DNA from: Bacteroidaceae bacterium
Lineage (GTDB): Bacteria > Bacteroidota > Bacteroidia > Bacteroidales > Bacteroidaceae
Direction of reading: 5' to 3'
DNA: 64,000 nt
NCBI GenBank assembly: GCA_017962495.1
Contig: JAGCVH010000058.1
Span: 37,842 to 101,841, forward strand
Positions 53,122 through 61,042 of this stretch are shown in pieces; position 1 is the first letter of the stretch, and every line of letters starts with the position of its first letter. Made by a program: the position numbers and the translations under genes. The notes below the pieces were generated by a model. The model ran no database searches. It was not told the DNA's origin and saw nothing but the letters and a program-made list of their open reading frames with translations.

Positions 53122-55107
53122 CTATAAAGAACGTACGTTCAGGTTGGTGACTGAACTCTTGAAGTTTCCGGTTTGTTTGAGTGGGAAGAAAAGTGTGGGT
53201 ACGTAATACATGCGATTGCCCGTTGAATATACCGTGGGATGGAATGGAGCCTTGTCGGTAAGGTGGTCGACGCGGTTCTCTTCCGTAATGACATAGACGG
53301 GCTGGGTGCTAAGCACTTGCTGACGACGTCCGTTGACGAATAGGCGCGTTTCCTTGTTTGTTCCTTCGATGCGGATGTTGACTTTGCCCGACTGAGGGAG
53401 TGTGTAATTAAATTCGTTGAGGTAGTTGTCACGTTCAAAGGCTAATCGTCCGGTTTGTGGACTACTGAGGTAGAAAATAGCATAGTCGCTCTGGGCGAGG
53501 ATGGCGCCTTTTGATTCGGGCTGGCAGTCGATGTCGAACGACACGGCATAGTCGAAGCCGACATCGTCAAGGCCTAAATTCAAGGTTTTTCCGCTTTCCA
53601 TTTTCGCGAGTTTCTGTTCGCCCGCTCTCAGTCGTCCCAGTTCGTTGATGCCAGGTGCCTCGCTCAATGTGTGTCGAAGCTTGTCAAACTCGGCATAAGG
53701 AAGGGTGGTCTTCTGTCCCGTCCAGCACTTGGTGGAGAGCGTTTGCATGGCGGGGAATATGCGATGGTGAATGTCCTTGGTCGAAATGCCATTACCGAAA
53801 TGGTCGTTCCACACGGCAAACATACCGCCTTCGATTTGTGGATGTTGTTCGGGAAAGGTCTTGTCGGCAATCCTCGCCGGCGTCCACTCGTTGTAAAGGA
53901 ATTCGCAGTTCAGGTAGTCGTAATAGTATCCAGCCGCAGGCACTATATAGACCCATCTGTCGGGAATGGATACGACCTGATAGCCAAGTTGTATCATGGA
54001 ATCGGGTTGGGCATAACCATTGTACCAGCAGTTCATCAGCACGTCTTCGACCTGCATTGGCGTCTTGCCCTTGGCGTGGGTCAGCGCACCCCACAACATG
54101 GGGTGTTTGCCGTATTGCTTGATTAGCGAAAGATAGTGATCGGTATAGGCGCGGAACTGTTCCACCACTTCCTGCTTGCGGTTCGAATATTCGTCCGTAC
54201 CAATGTTTACGTGCGGTCCGCGGAATACGGGTTCCTTGCCTGAAAGATATTCCTTGAAGAGGTCGTCCATGAAAGTGTAAACGTCAGGGTTCGACAAATC
54301 GAAGTGGTCCATGCCATACTCCTTCGAACCGAGTTCTGGGCGGTAGTGTGTGAATCCTAAAGCATGTGCTGGCGCATCGATCTCGGGGATTATTTCCACA
54401 TGCAGTCCTTCGGCCATCTTCTGCAGTTCGATGAATTCCTCTTTGGTGTAATAGCCATCGGTAGAAGCCAGTCCTGGATAGGTGTCGCACTCAAGGCGGA
54501 ATGTGCCGGGTGTCTTGTCCCAGTCGTTCTCGAAATATCGTTGTTCCCCCTTGTCGTTGAGGTGAATCTGCAACGTATTCATCTTATAATATGCCATGAA
54601 GCGGACAAGGTTCTTCAGGTATTGCAGAGGCACGAACTTCCGGCCTACATCTATCATGAATCCGCGCAGGCGATATTGTGGGACGTCCATGGCTTCACCC
54701 TTTGGCAGGGGACCTTGCTCGAGCAGTTGCAGAAGTGTCTGCGTACCCCAGAAAGCACCGATGGCGGCGGGAGCATCGATTTCCACCATATCGCCAATCT
54801 TAAGCCGATAGCCTTCGCTGGGTGTGACGTCAAGCTTCTTGCAGGTCAGCACAATGTCGCCCGGACGTGCATTTCCACTGACAACTGTAAGTTTCTTTCC
54901 CTTGAAGAGCAGGGCGTAGTCATTGGCCAATTGGTTTGCAACGGGGCGTAGTTGCTTACTCTTGACAATGATGCGTCCGCTGGGTTCCATGGTGCCGGTG
55001 GAACCATCCCAGCTTGTCAGTTCGGGTATGGTGAACGGACGCTTTGTATCTTCTGCCATTGCCGTGGCTCCTATTAGGACCATCAGCGCTACGATTAGCT
55101 GTTTCAT
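53122..55107 (-). CDS. Beta-N-acetylhexosaminidase, GH20
   Basis: A 661-residue exported enzyme that removes terminal beta-linked GlcNAc/GalNAc. Start ATG 55107 (MKQLIVALMVLIGATAMAEDT) with a signal peptide ending about AMA. The N-terminal GH20b domain runs to about 145. The catalytic barrel has YRLRGFMIDVGRKFVPLQYLKNLVRFMAYYKMNTLQIHLND, EIIPEIDAPAHALGF, and HVNIGTDEYSN with the catalytic Asp-Glu pair. The last 170 residues are a beta-sandwich that ends NFKSSVTNLNVRSL. It has its own promoter. Likely role: periplasmic or surface release of amino sugars from host or fungal glycans. Confidence 0.93.
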   Translation of the reverse strand: MKQLIVALMVLIGATAMAEDTKRPFTIPELTSWDGSTGTMEPSGRIIVKSKQLRPVANQLANDYALLFKGKKLTVVSGNARPGDIVLTCKKLDVTPSEGYRLKIGDMVEIDAPAAIGAFWGTQTLLQLLEQGPLPKGEAMDVPQYRLRGFMIDVGRKFVPLQYLKNLVRFMAYYKMNTLQIHLNDKGEQRYFENDWDKTPGTFRLECDTYPGLASTDGYYTKEEFIELQKMAEGLHVEIIPEIDAPAHALGFTHYRPELGSKEYGMDHFDLSNPDVYTFMDDLFKEYLSGKEPVFRGPHVNIGTDEYSNRKQEVVEQFRAYTDHYLSLIKQYGKHPMLWGALTHAKGKTPMQVEDVLMNCWYNGYAQPDSMIQLGYQVVSIPDRWVYIVPAAGYYYDYLNCEFLYNEWTPARIADKTFPEQHPQIEGGMFAVWNDHFGNGISTKDIHHRIFPAMQTLSTKCWTGQKTTLPYAEFDKLRHTLSEAPGINELGRLRAGEQKLAKMESGKTLNLGLDDVGFDYAVSFDIDCQPESKGAILAQSDYAIFYLSSPQTGRLAFERDNYLNEFNYTLPQSGKVNIRIEGTNKETRLFVNGRRQQVLSTQPVYVITEENRVDHLTDKAPFHPTVYSTGNRMYYVPTLFFPLKQTGNFKSSVTNLNVRSL

Positions 55108-55137
55108 GTCTTTATTCTTGTTTTTGTACTTATTGTA

Positions 55138-55169
55138 CAAAGTTACTAAATGTTTTTCATTTATGCAAA
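55138..55169 (-). promoter_or_regulatory. Promoter of the GH20 gene
   Basis: TTTG (55169-55166), 20-bp spacer, TAACTTTG (55145-55138) on the minus strand. Predicted start about 55131, leader about 24 nt to the ATG at 55107; this supports 55107 rather than the upstream alternative at 55140. Confidence 0.82.
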
Positions 55170-55224
55170 TAATTTGAGCAAAGATTTCTCGTTTGTGTGA
55201 TTAATTATTATGGCATTGGGGGAT

Positions 55225-55252
55225 GAATGTGACATGTCGACATGTCACATTC
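55225..55252. repeat. Perfect 28-bp palindrome between manA and the GH20 gene
   Basis: The 14 bases GAATGTGACATGTC are followed at once by their exact reverse complement, centred between 55238 and 55239. It contains TGTGACAT/ATGTCACA, the word of the arrays at 39.2-39.4 kb. It lies about 56 bp upstream of the GH20 -33 box and downstream of manA. Confidence 0.9.
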
Positions 55253-55311
55253 GACGTTCTGTCTTCTACCGCTTGGTGGTGGGGCCTATTGTAAGCTTAT
55301 ATGCCTGAATG

Positions 55312-56286
55312 TCAAACTGTTGCCGTCAACAAAGTGGCTTTTCCCGCAATGTCGAGTTTGTTGGCGCATGCTGGAACTAATAGCGTTTCGCCACGATGTG
55401 TTTCGATGCCATTTACGATAATGTTGCCATCGAGACACATGACGATGACGAATGAATCGCAATGGTAGTCGATGGTGGTTTCTCCGCAAACATTTTCCCG
55501 ACGAACGGTAAAGTAAGGACAGGCGACCAGTTCGGTGGAGGGTTGTTCCTTGTCGTAAAGCGTGCGATATTCGGGGAATACGGTGTAGTCGATGGCTTTC
55601 TTCGCCTGTTGGATGTGTAGCTCGCGTGGATGGCCGTCGGCGTCCTTTCTTCCATAGTCATAGACGCGATAGGTAATGTCGCTTGTCTGCTGAATCTCTG
55701 CCAGCAGGTTGCCTGCTCCGATGGCGTGGAGGCGTCCGTCGGGTAGAAAGAAACAATCGCCAGGGTGGCTGTCGTAATTTGCCATAATGTCTTCAAATGG
55801 ATTTTGACCTTCTTCGGCTTCTGACAGCGCTAAATGCTCATATTCTTCTGGGGTGATTTGCGTCTTCAGTCCTACGTGTATTTTCGCCCCCTCCTCGGCT
55901 TGGATGATATACCACATCTCGGTTTTTCCGGCGCAGTTGTGGCGCTGGCGGGCTAACTGGTCGTCGGGGTGTACTTGTATGCTCAAGTCTTGGCGCGAGT
56001 CGATAATCTTTATGAGTAGGGGAAAGGTGGCGCCAAAGCGTTCGTAGGCATGCTTGCCCAACAGGCGTTCTTTGTATTTGCCTATAAGCTGGAATAGGGT
56101 AAGGCCTTTGTCCTCGTCGTTTTCCAAACCTCGGTCGGTAGATACGCTTTCGTGTCCAGGCACTCCGCTAATTTCCCAACTCTCTCCGATGTTTTCTTTG
56201 TCGGTTTTGATACCTTTGAACGGGGCGATTTTATCCCCTCCCCAGATGACGGTTTTTAGATATGGTTTGAATTTGAATGGTTTCAT
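55312..56286 (-). CDS. manA: Mannose-6-phosphate isomerase, class I
   Basis: Interconverts mannose-6-P and fructose-6-P. The 324-residue short form has KPYLKTVIWGGDKI at the start, GESWEISGVPGHES and the zinc-binding LSIQVHPDDQLAR. KTEMWYIIQAEEGAKIHVGL, GDCFFLPDGRLHAIGAGNLLAEIQQTSDITYRVYDYGR (further zinc His and the catalytic Arg) follow. Its start codon directly abuts an 8-bp repeat array, so no Shine-Dalgarno exists. It follows aroE. Confidence 0.95.
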   Translation of the reverse strand: MKPFKFKPYLKTVIWGGDKIAPFKGIKTDKENIGESWEISGVPGHESVSTDRGLENDEDKGLTLFQLIGKYKERLLGKHAYERFGATFPLLIKIIDSRQDLSIQVHPDDQLARQRHNCAGKTEMWYIIQAEEGAKIHVGLKTQITPEEYEHLALSEAEEGQNPFEDIMANYDSHPGDCFFLPDGRLHAIGAGNLLAEIQQTSDITYRVYDYGRKDADGHPRELHIQQAKKAIDYTVFPEYRTLYDKEQPSTELVACPYFTVRRENVCGETTIDYHCDSFVIVMCLDGNIIVNGIETHRGETLLVPACANKLDIAGKATLLTATV

Positions 56287-56374
56287 GATTTGACAATTAC
56301 ACGATTTGACGATTTGACGATTTCACAATTTGACAATTGACCATTGAACATTGACCATTGATGATTGGACGATT
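56287..56374 (-). repeat. 8-bp then 7-bp tandem array abutting the manA start codon
   Basis: Starting at the base next to the manA ATG, units are GATTTGAC, AATTACAC, GATTTGAC, GATTTGAC, GATTTCAC, AATTTGAC. From 56335 the period shifts to 7 bp (ATTGACC, ATTGAAC, ATTGACC, ATTGATG, ATTGGAC). The manA ribosome-binding region is thus made of repeat. Confidence 0.9.
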
Positions 56375-56393
56375 CTTTCGATGTAAGTATATT

Positions 56394-57140
56394 TTACTCT
56401 TTGTTCCATATTTCCCAACTGGCAATTGCTTGCAGGTGCAACATTTCCAACCCGTTTTTCGTGGTGGCTCCGTGTTCGGCGCCACGCTTTAGGAATAGTG
56501 TCTCGTCGGGGTTGTACACAAGATCGTAAAGCAAGTGGTTCTCGGTTAGTGCCTCGTAGGGTAGGGCTGGTGCCTCGTCGGTGTGTGGAAACATGCCAAC
56601 TGGGGAACAGTTGACAACGATTTCGTATTGCTGCATCAGTGCTGGAGTGACGTCCTCGTAACACAGCATTCCAGGTTGTGGCTTACGACTAACATACTTC
56701 CAGTTTATCCCTAAGTCGGTTAGTGCAACGCGTATTGCTTGTGATGCTCCACCCGTTCCGAGAATCAGTGCGTTACGATGGTTGGGTTTAAGTAAAGGTT
56801 TAATACTTTCCTTAAAGCCGATATAGTCAGAGTTGAATCCTTCCAAGATGCATTTTTTACCATCTTTCCTATGGATTCGTATCACATTCACGGCGCCAAT
56901 CTCACGCGCTTCATCCGATATGGAATCGAGCAGAGACATGATGGCTCTCTTGTGAGGAATCGTGCAATTCAATCCTCGAAGTTCCGGATTTTCCTTGACG
57001 ACATCCAACAACATACGGGCATCGGCTATCTCATAGTTGTCATAGACGGCATCGATGCCCTCACGCAAGAATTTTTCAGTGAAGAATTGCTTGCTGAAAC
57101 TATGTTTTAAAGGATAACCAATGAGTCCGTATTTGTCCAT
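56394..57140 (-). CDS. aroE: Shikimate dehydrogenase
   Basis: NADP-dependent step of the shikimate pathway. 248 residues, slightly short as usual for this group. GLIGYPLKHSFSKQFF (residues 5-20) is the shikimate-binding SxS region, LNCTIPHKRAI has the catalytic Lys, and LILGTGGASQAIRVAL is the NADP loop. VNCSPVGMFPHTDEAP and the C-terminal YDLVYNPDETLFLKRGAEHGATTKNGLEML follow. Its leader contains the five-unit 22-bp array. Confidence 0.95.
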   Translation of the reverse strand: MDKYGLIGYPLKHSFSKQFFTEKFLREGIDAVYDNYEIADARMLLDVVKENPELRGLNCTIPHKRAIMSLLDSISDEAREIGAVNVIRIHRKDGKKCILEGFNSDYIGFKESIKPLLKPNHRNALILGTGGASQAIRVALTDLGINWKYVSRKPQPGMLCYEDVTPALMQQYEIVVNCSPVGMFPHTDEAPALPYEALTENHLLYDLVYNPDETLFLKRGAEHGATTKNGLEMLHLQAIASWEIWNKE

Positions 57141-57188
57141 ATTTTTCGTAACAATTATGCGCTGTTGTCTAAGCCCTTTGCTCTCTGT

Positions 57189-57300
57189 TTTTGCACCTCA
57201 GGTCTTCCACTTTTGCACCTCAGGTCTTCCACTTTTGCACCTTAGGTCCTCCGCTTTTGCACCTTTGGTCCTCCGTTTTTGCACCTTAGGTCTTCACGCA
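57189..57300 (-). repeat. Five-unit 22-bp array upstream of aroE
   Basis: TTTTGCACCTYAGGTCYTCC recurs at 57189, 57211, 57233, 57255 and 57277, exactly 22 bp apart, with single-base variation. Flanks at 57169-57180 (CTAAGCCCTTTG) and 57295-57310 (CTTCACGCACTAAGGC) hold degenerate ends. On the aroE strand it reads GACCTAAGGTGCAAAA. Confidence 0.93.
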
Positions 57301-57335
57301 CTAAGGCAAGCGTGTTTCGTCAATTTGGCAATTGT

Positions 57336-58286
57336 TTACTTTCGGTTGTTAAGCCATTCGGTTACATTCCTGCAGATGCGTTTTTCCAAGTCACCCTCGG
57401 TGTCAGCAGGGACGAATTTTTCGCCAATGATGTGTTCGTAGAGTTCAATGTATCTTTCGCTTACACTTTGGGCGTATTCGTCCGTTATCTCTGGCATCAC
57501 CTGACCAGGTTGGTTCATGAAGTTGTGTTCGATGAGCCATTGGCGCACAAATTCCTTAGACAGTTGTCGCTGAGGTTCGCCTTTCAGGAAACGCTCTTCG
57601 TATCCATCGGCATAGAAGTATCGGCTGGAGTCGGGGGTGTGTATCTCGTCGATGAGGATAACCTTGCCGTCGCGCTTGCCAAACTCATATTTTGTGTCAA
57701 CTAAGATGAGCCCTTTGCTTGCGGCAATCTCTGAGCCACGCTGGAAGAGCAAACGGGTGTACTTAACCATTGTCTCCCAATCTTCCTTGCTAACCAGTCC
57801 CTGACGGACGATTTCCTCGGCTGAGATGTTCTCATCGTGTCCTTCTTCGGCTTTGGTGGTAGGTGTGATGATGGGTTCTGGGAAGCGTTCGTTCTCGCGC
57901 ATGCCATCGGGCAATTTCACGCCACACAACTCACGGCAACCCTGCTTATACTCGCGCCATGCAGAGCCGGTAAGGTAACCACGAATAATCATTTCGACAC
58001 GGAAGCCTTCGGCTTTCAGACCTACGGTCACCATGGGGTCGGGCGTAGCCAACTTCCAGTTGGGAACAATGTCGGCGGTAAGGTCCAGGAAGGATGCCGC
58101 AATCTGATTCAGCACCTGTCCCTTGTAGGGGATGCCCTTAGGCAAAATGACATCGAAGGCCGATATGCGGTCTGTTGCCACCATTACCATCAGATCATCG
58201 TTGATGTTATATACATCACGAACTTTACCATGATACACACTCTTCTGCCCAGGCAGATTCAACTCTGTTCTTGTTAATGCTTTCAT
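57336..58286 (-). CDS. purC: Phosphoribosylaminoimidazolesuccinocarboxamide (SAICAR) synthase
   Basis: Adds aspartate to CAIR in purine synthesis. The 316 residues start [42 protein letters not shown], the family ATP-binding signature. They continue with [38 protein letters not shown] and [30 protein letters not shown]. It follows phoH after 24 bp. Confidence 0.97.
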   Translation of the reverse strand: MKALTRTELNLPGQKSVYHGKVRDVYNINDDLMVMVATDRISAFDVILPKGIPYKGQVLNQIAASFLDLTADIVPNWKLATPDPMVTVGLKAEGFRVEMIIRGYLTGSAWREYKQGCRELCGVKLPDGMRENERFPEPIITPTTKAEEGHDENISAEEIVRQGLVSKEDWETMVKYTRLLFQRGSEIAASKGLILVDTKYEFGKRDGKVILIDEIHTPDSSRYFYADGYEERFLKGEPQRQLSKEFVRQWLIEHNFMNQPGQVMPEITDEYAQSVSERYIELYEHIIGEKFVPADTEGDLEKRICRNVTEWLNNRK

Positions 58287-58310
58287 CTTGACTTATTTAG
58301 TTTTACGATT

Positions 58311-59267
58311 TCACGAATTATGCTCTTCCTCCTTACCCTTTTGTTTCTCGTAGGCTTCCACGATTCGGGTCACGAGCTTATGGCGCACGATGTCGCCTTT
58401 ATCGGTCTCTATGAACGATATTCCCTTCACGTCCTTTAGTATCTTTATGGCATTCACCAATCCCGATTGTGTGGAGTGGGGGAGGTCGATCTGGGTCATA
58501 TCGCCCGTTATTATCATCTTACAATTCATACCCATGCGCGTGAGGAACATCTTCAATTGTGGTATAGTTGTGTTCTGGGCTTCGTCGAGGACAACGACAG
58601 CATCATTAAGCGTGCGCCCACGCATGAAGGCGAGCGGAGCAATCTGAATGATTTTTTGCTCCATCATTTCCTGTAATTTGACGGCAGGAATCATGTCCTC
58701 CAACGCATCGTATAGAGGTTGCAGGTAAGGGTCGATTTTGTCTTTCATGTCGCCAGGCAGGAATCCTAGTTTCTCTCCAGCCTCTACGGCAGGACGTGAG
58801 AGGATGATCTTGCGAACGGCCTTCTGTTTGAGTGCCTGAACGGCAAGGGCAATGCCCGTGTATGTTTTTCCGCTTCCTGCAGGGCCAATGGCAAACACCA
58901 TATCATCTTTGTGGAATGCCTCCACCATGCGCTGTTGGTTCTTCGTACGAGCCATGATGGGCCTTCCCGAAGTGCTATATACGATAACACCCTGCACCCC
59001 CTCCTTGTTCGTCTTCTCGCCTCTCACTATTTGCAGGATTTCTTCTTCCGTGAGACTGTTGTAGGTGAGGCAATGACGTTGTAGTTGGTTTGTCTTTTCT
59101 TCAAACTCGGCCATCACATCCTCGTCTCCCATAACGTGCATAACATTGCCACGAGCCACAATCCTCAATTTGGGGTACAGCGCTTTAATGATTTGCAGAT
59201 TTGCATTATTTGCCCCATAGAAAACGATGGGGTCGACGTCTTCAAGTACAATATGTTTTTCTATCAT
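58311..59267 (-). CDS. PhoH family ATPase
   Basis: A 318-residue cytoplasmic ATPase of the PhoH/PhoL type, linked in other bacteria to RNA and ribosome-related processes. ATG 59267 (MIEKHIVLEDVDPIVFYG) is chosen because the -7 promoter box at 59284-59291 excludes the further-upstream start. Walker A GPAGSGKTYTGIALA and Walker B VVLDEAQNTTIPQLKMFLTRMG are clear, with TGDMTQIDLPHSTQSGL after. First gene of the phoH-purC-aroE-manA run. Confidence 0.93.
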   Translation of the reverse strand: MIEKHIVLEDVDPIVFYGANNANLQIIKALYPKLRIVARGNVMHVMGDEDVMAEFEEKTNQLQRHCLTYNSLTEEEILQIVRGEKTNKEGVQGVIVYSTSGRPIMARTKNQQRMVEAFHKDDMVFAIGPAGSGKTYTGIALAVQALKQKAVRKIILSRPAVEAGEKLGFLPGDMKDKIDPYLQPLYDALEDMIPAVKLQEMMEQKIIQIAPLAFMRGRTLNDAVVVLDEAQNTTIPQLKMFLTRMGMNCKMIITGDMTQIDLPHSTQSGLVNAIKILKDVKGISFIETDKGDIVRHKLVTRIVEAYEKQKGKEEEHNS

Positions 59268-59283
59268 AGTTTTAATTTCGCCA

Positions 59284-59291
59284 CAAATATA
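59284..59291 (-). promoter_or_regulatory. Candidate -7 box of phoH
   Basis: TATATTTG on the minus strand. No TTTG at the normal distance upstream. The ATG at 59267 would follow after a leader of about 10 nt. Confidence 0.55.
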
Positions 59292-59345
59292 CAAATAATT
59301 GCGAAAATAAGAGAATGACAGCATGAGAATTTGGCAAATAATTCT

Positions 59346-59353
59346 TATCTTTG
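59346..59353 (+). promoter_or_regulatory. Candidate -7 box of the DUF5715 gene
   Basis: TATCTTTG on the plus strand, 8 bases before the ATG at 59362. A TTTG at 59330-59333 is too close (12 bp) to be the normal -33. It is divergent from the phoH box 55 bp away. Confidence 0.55.
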
Positions 59354-59361
59354 TCGCTGAA

Positions 59362-60087
59362 ATGCGCCGACTGAAGAAAAAAATATACTATGGGGCTTGT
59401 GCGCTCACTTTTGCCATGCTGGCCGTAGTGCGCCAATGTGCCCATGTGCTTCCAGATGACAATCCGACGGAGGACGAAGTGGTGGTGGAAACGGCACATC
59501 TGCCAACGCCTTCATTGCCGAAGGCTTCTGCCACTCCGCATCCCATTCGAAGCGTGCATAGTTATAAGGATTGTTTCCCTGATGCGCAAGACGTGCAAAT
59601 CGTTGCCGCCCATCGATGGGGCGTTAGGCCAGTTCGTGACAGAGCGCAGGCCGAAGAGCGAAAGGACGAACTTGTGTTCATTGGCTCGAATCCTTATTAT
59701 CAGATAGACCGCGGGATGGCGAGCAGCATTCCCTATCTCGTTCCTCGTGCGGCATTGTTGCTTCAGGACATCGGACGCTCTTACCTCGATTCACTTTTCG
59801 TGAAAGGCGTACCCTTGCATCGCATCATTGTCACCAGTGTGTTGCGAAGCGAGGAGGACGTGCGTAATCTGCAGAAACGCAATGGAAATGCAAGTCCGGA
59901 AAGTTGCCATAGGTTTGGTACAACTTTTGACATTGCCTATAATCGATATGCCCATGTCGGTCGCCCCGTAACCAACGACACACTTAAATGGGTGCTTTCC
60001 GAAGTCCTTCGCGATAAGCGCCAGCAAGGACGGTGCTACATCCGTTATGAAGTGAAGCAGGGATGTTTCCACATAACGACACGCTGA
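59362..60087 (+). CDS. DUF5715 family protein
   Basis: A 241-residue protein starting MRRLKKKIYYGACALTFAMLAVV, an N-terminal membrane anchor or signal. The C-terminal domain (about residues 105-240) includes ALLLQDIGRSYLDSLFVKGVPLHRIIVTSVLRSEEDVRNLQKRNGNASPESCHRFGTTFDIAYNRY. Its SCHRFGTTFDI resembles the SxHxxGxAxD zinc motif of M15-type peptidases, so a peptidoglycan-linked role is possible but unproven. I chose ATG 59362 over 59323 because the -7 box lies between. The mRNA is then almost leaderless. Confidence 0.7.
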   Translation: MRRLKKKIYYGACALTFAMLAVVRQCAHVLPDDNPTEDEVVVETAHLPTPSLPKASATPHPIRSVHSYKDCFPDAQDVQIVAAHRWGVRPVRDRAQAEERKDELVFIGSNPYYQIDRGMASSIPYLVPRAALLLQDIGRSYLDSLFVKGVPLHRIIVTSVLRSEEDVRNLQKRNGNASPESCHRFGTTFDIAYNRYAHVGRPVTNDTLKWVLSEVLRDKRQQGRCYIRYEVKQGCFHITTR

Positions 60088-60208
60088 ACAATTAAATCAA
60101 AAAATTTTTCATTTGCTTTTAAACCCTCATGTCAGTTGGGGGTCATATAGACGTGTGAATTATTTTTGAGCTCAATTATTGTTTTATAATCATTTAATTT
60201 CTTAAAAC

Positions 60209-60796
60209 ATGAAAAAGATATTGGTATTGTCCTTAGTGACTATGATGAGTTTGAGCGCAATGGCTCAGCGTTCCCAAGAGAACATGCAGGCACGTCGTGC
60301 AGAGATGATTTCAACAATGGCTGATCGTGTAGCAAAAGACCTGAATTTGAAAGATGACGCTAAGACCCAGTTCGTTGCAACCTACAAGGCCTATCAGGAA
60401 GAACTGATGGGAACCTACCAGATTGGTCGTAATCAGGGTCAGGGCCAGCGTGGCGAGCGCCAGAACGATAGAAAACTTTCTGATGAGGAAGCACAGAAGC
60501 AAGTAGAACAATACTTCGAGCGTCAGGAGCAGCAAATCAAGCAATCGCAGGCTCGTCTGGAAATAGAGAAGAAGTATCTGGCTGAATTCCAGAAGACTCT
60601 CACCCCTCAGCAACTTGCCAAGGTATTTACTCAGCGCCAGCAGATGGGTATGCGCCAGGGTGGTCAAGGTGGTCGTAACTTTGGTGGCCAAGGTGGCATG
60701 CGTCCCGGCGGTGGCTTCGGCGGTGGCTTCGGCGGTGGCGGTGGCGGTGGCTTCGGCGGTGGCGGTGGCGGTGGCTTCGGCGGTGGTGATTTCTAA
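60209..60796 (+). CDS. Exported LTxxQ/Spy-like protein with Gly-rich tail
   Basis: A 195-residue exported protein with signal peptide MKKILVLSLVTMMSLSAMAQ. The helical middle (residues 25-150) is rich in Gln/Arg/Glu and has LEIEKKYLAEFQKTLTPQQLAKVF, reminiscent of the CpxP/Spy LTxxQ chaperone repeat. The last 45 residues are Gly/Phe repeats (RPGGGFGGGF...GGGDF) encoded by a 24-bp direct repeat, likely to vary in copy number. Its real function is unknown. A terminator follows. Confidence 0.78.
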   Translation: MKKILVLSLVTMMSLSAMAQRSQENMQARRAEMISTMADRVAKDLNLKDDAKTQFVATYKAYQEELMGTYQIGRNQGQGQRGERQNDRKLSDEEAQKQVEQYFERQEQQIKQSQARLEIEKKYLAEFQKTLTPQQLAKVFTQRQQMGMRQGGQGGRNFGGQGGMRPGGGFGGGFGGGGGGGFGGGGGGGFGGGDF

Positions 60797-60880
60797 CCGA
60801 TACCACAACCTATACTAAGTTCATTGTTAGTATTATATATTAGTTGTTAGTTAGTAAATGAAGCGCGTGATGCGTTATGC

Positions 60881-60915
60881 AAGGCTGTAATGGGTTCCGT
60901 TACAGCCTTTTTTAA
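60881..60915 (+). terminator. Intrinsic terminator of the Spy-like gene
   Basis: AAGGCTGTAA (60881-60890) and TTACAGCCTT (60900-60909) form a perfect 10-bp stem with a 9-base loop, followed by a T-run. Confidence 0.95.
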
Positions 60916-60995
60916 TGCTTGATAGCGAGGAAGGGATTTTTTAATTATGATAAAACTTTTTTCATTTATAATTTTCGTTTCTTGATTTATTATAT

Positions 60996-61003
60996 TAACT
61001 TTG
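60996..61003 (+). promoter_or_regulatory. Candidate promoter -7 box of the LYS1-like gene
   Basis: TAACTTTG matches TAnnTTTG and is 40 bp before the ATG at 61043. A -33 element is only weakly present (TTTCG near 60973-60977). Confidence 0.6.
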
Positions 61004-61042
61004 TCCTCGTATGTATTGACGAAATTATCATTATAAAATATC

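Noticed and set aside
57189-57300. CRISPR-like array
   Set aside because: The 22-bp units are contiguous, with no unique spacers, and there are no cas genes.
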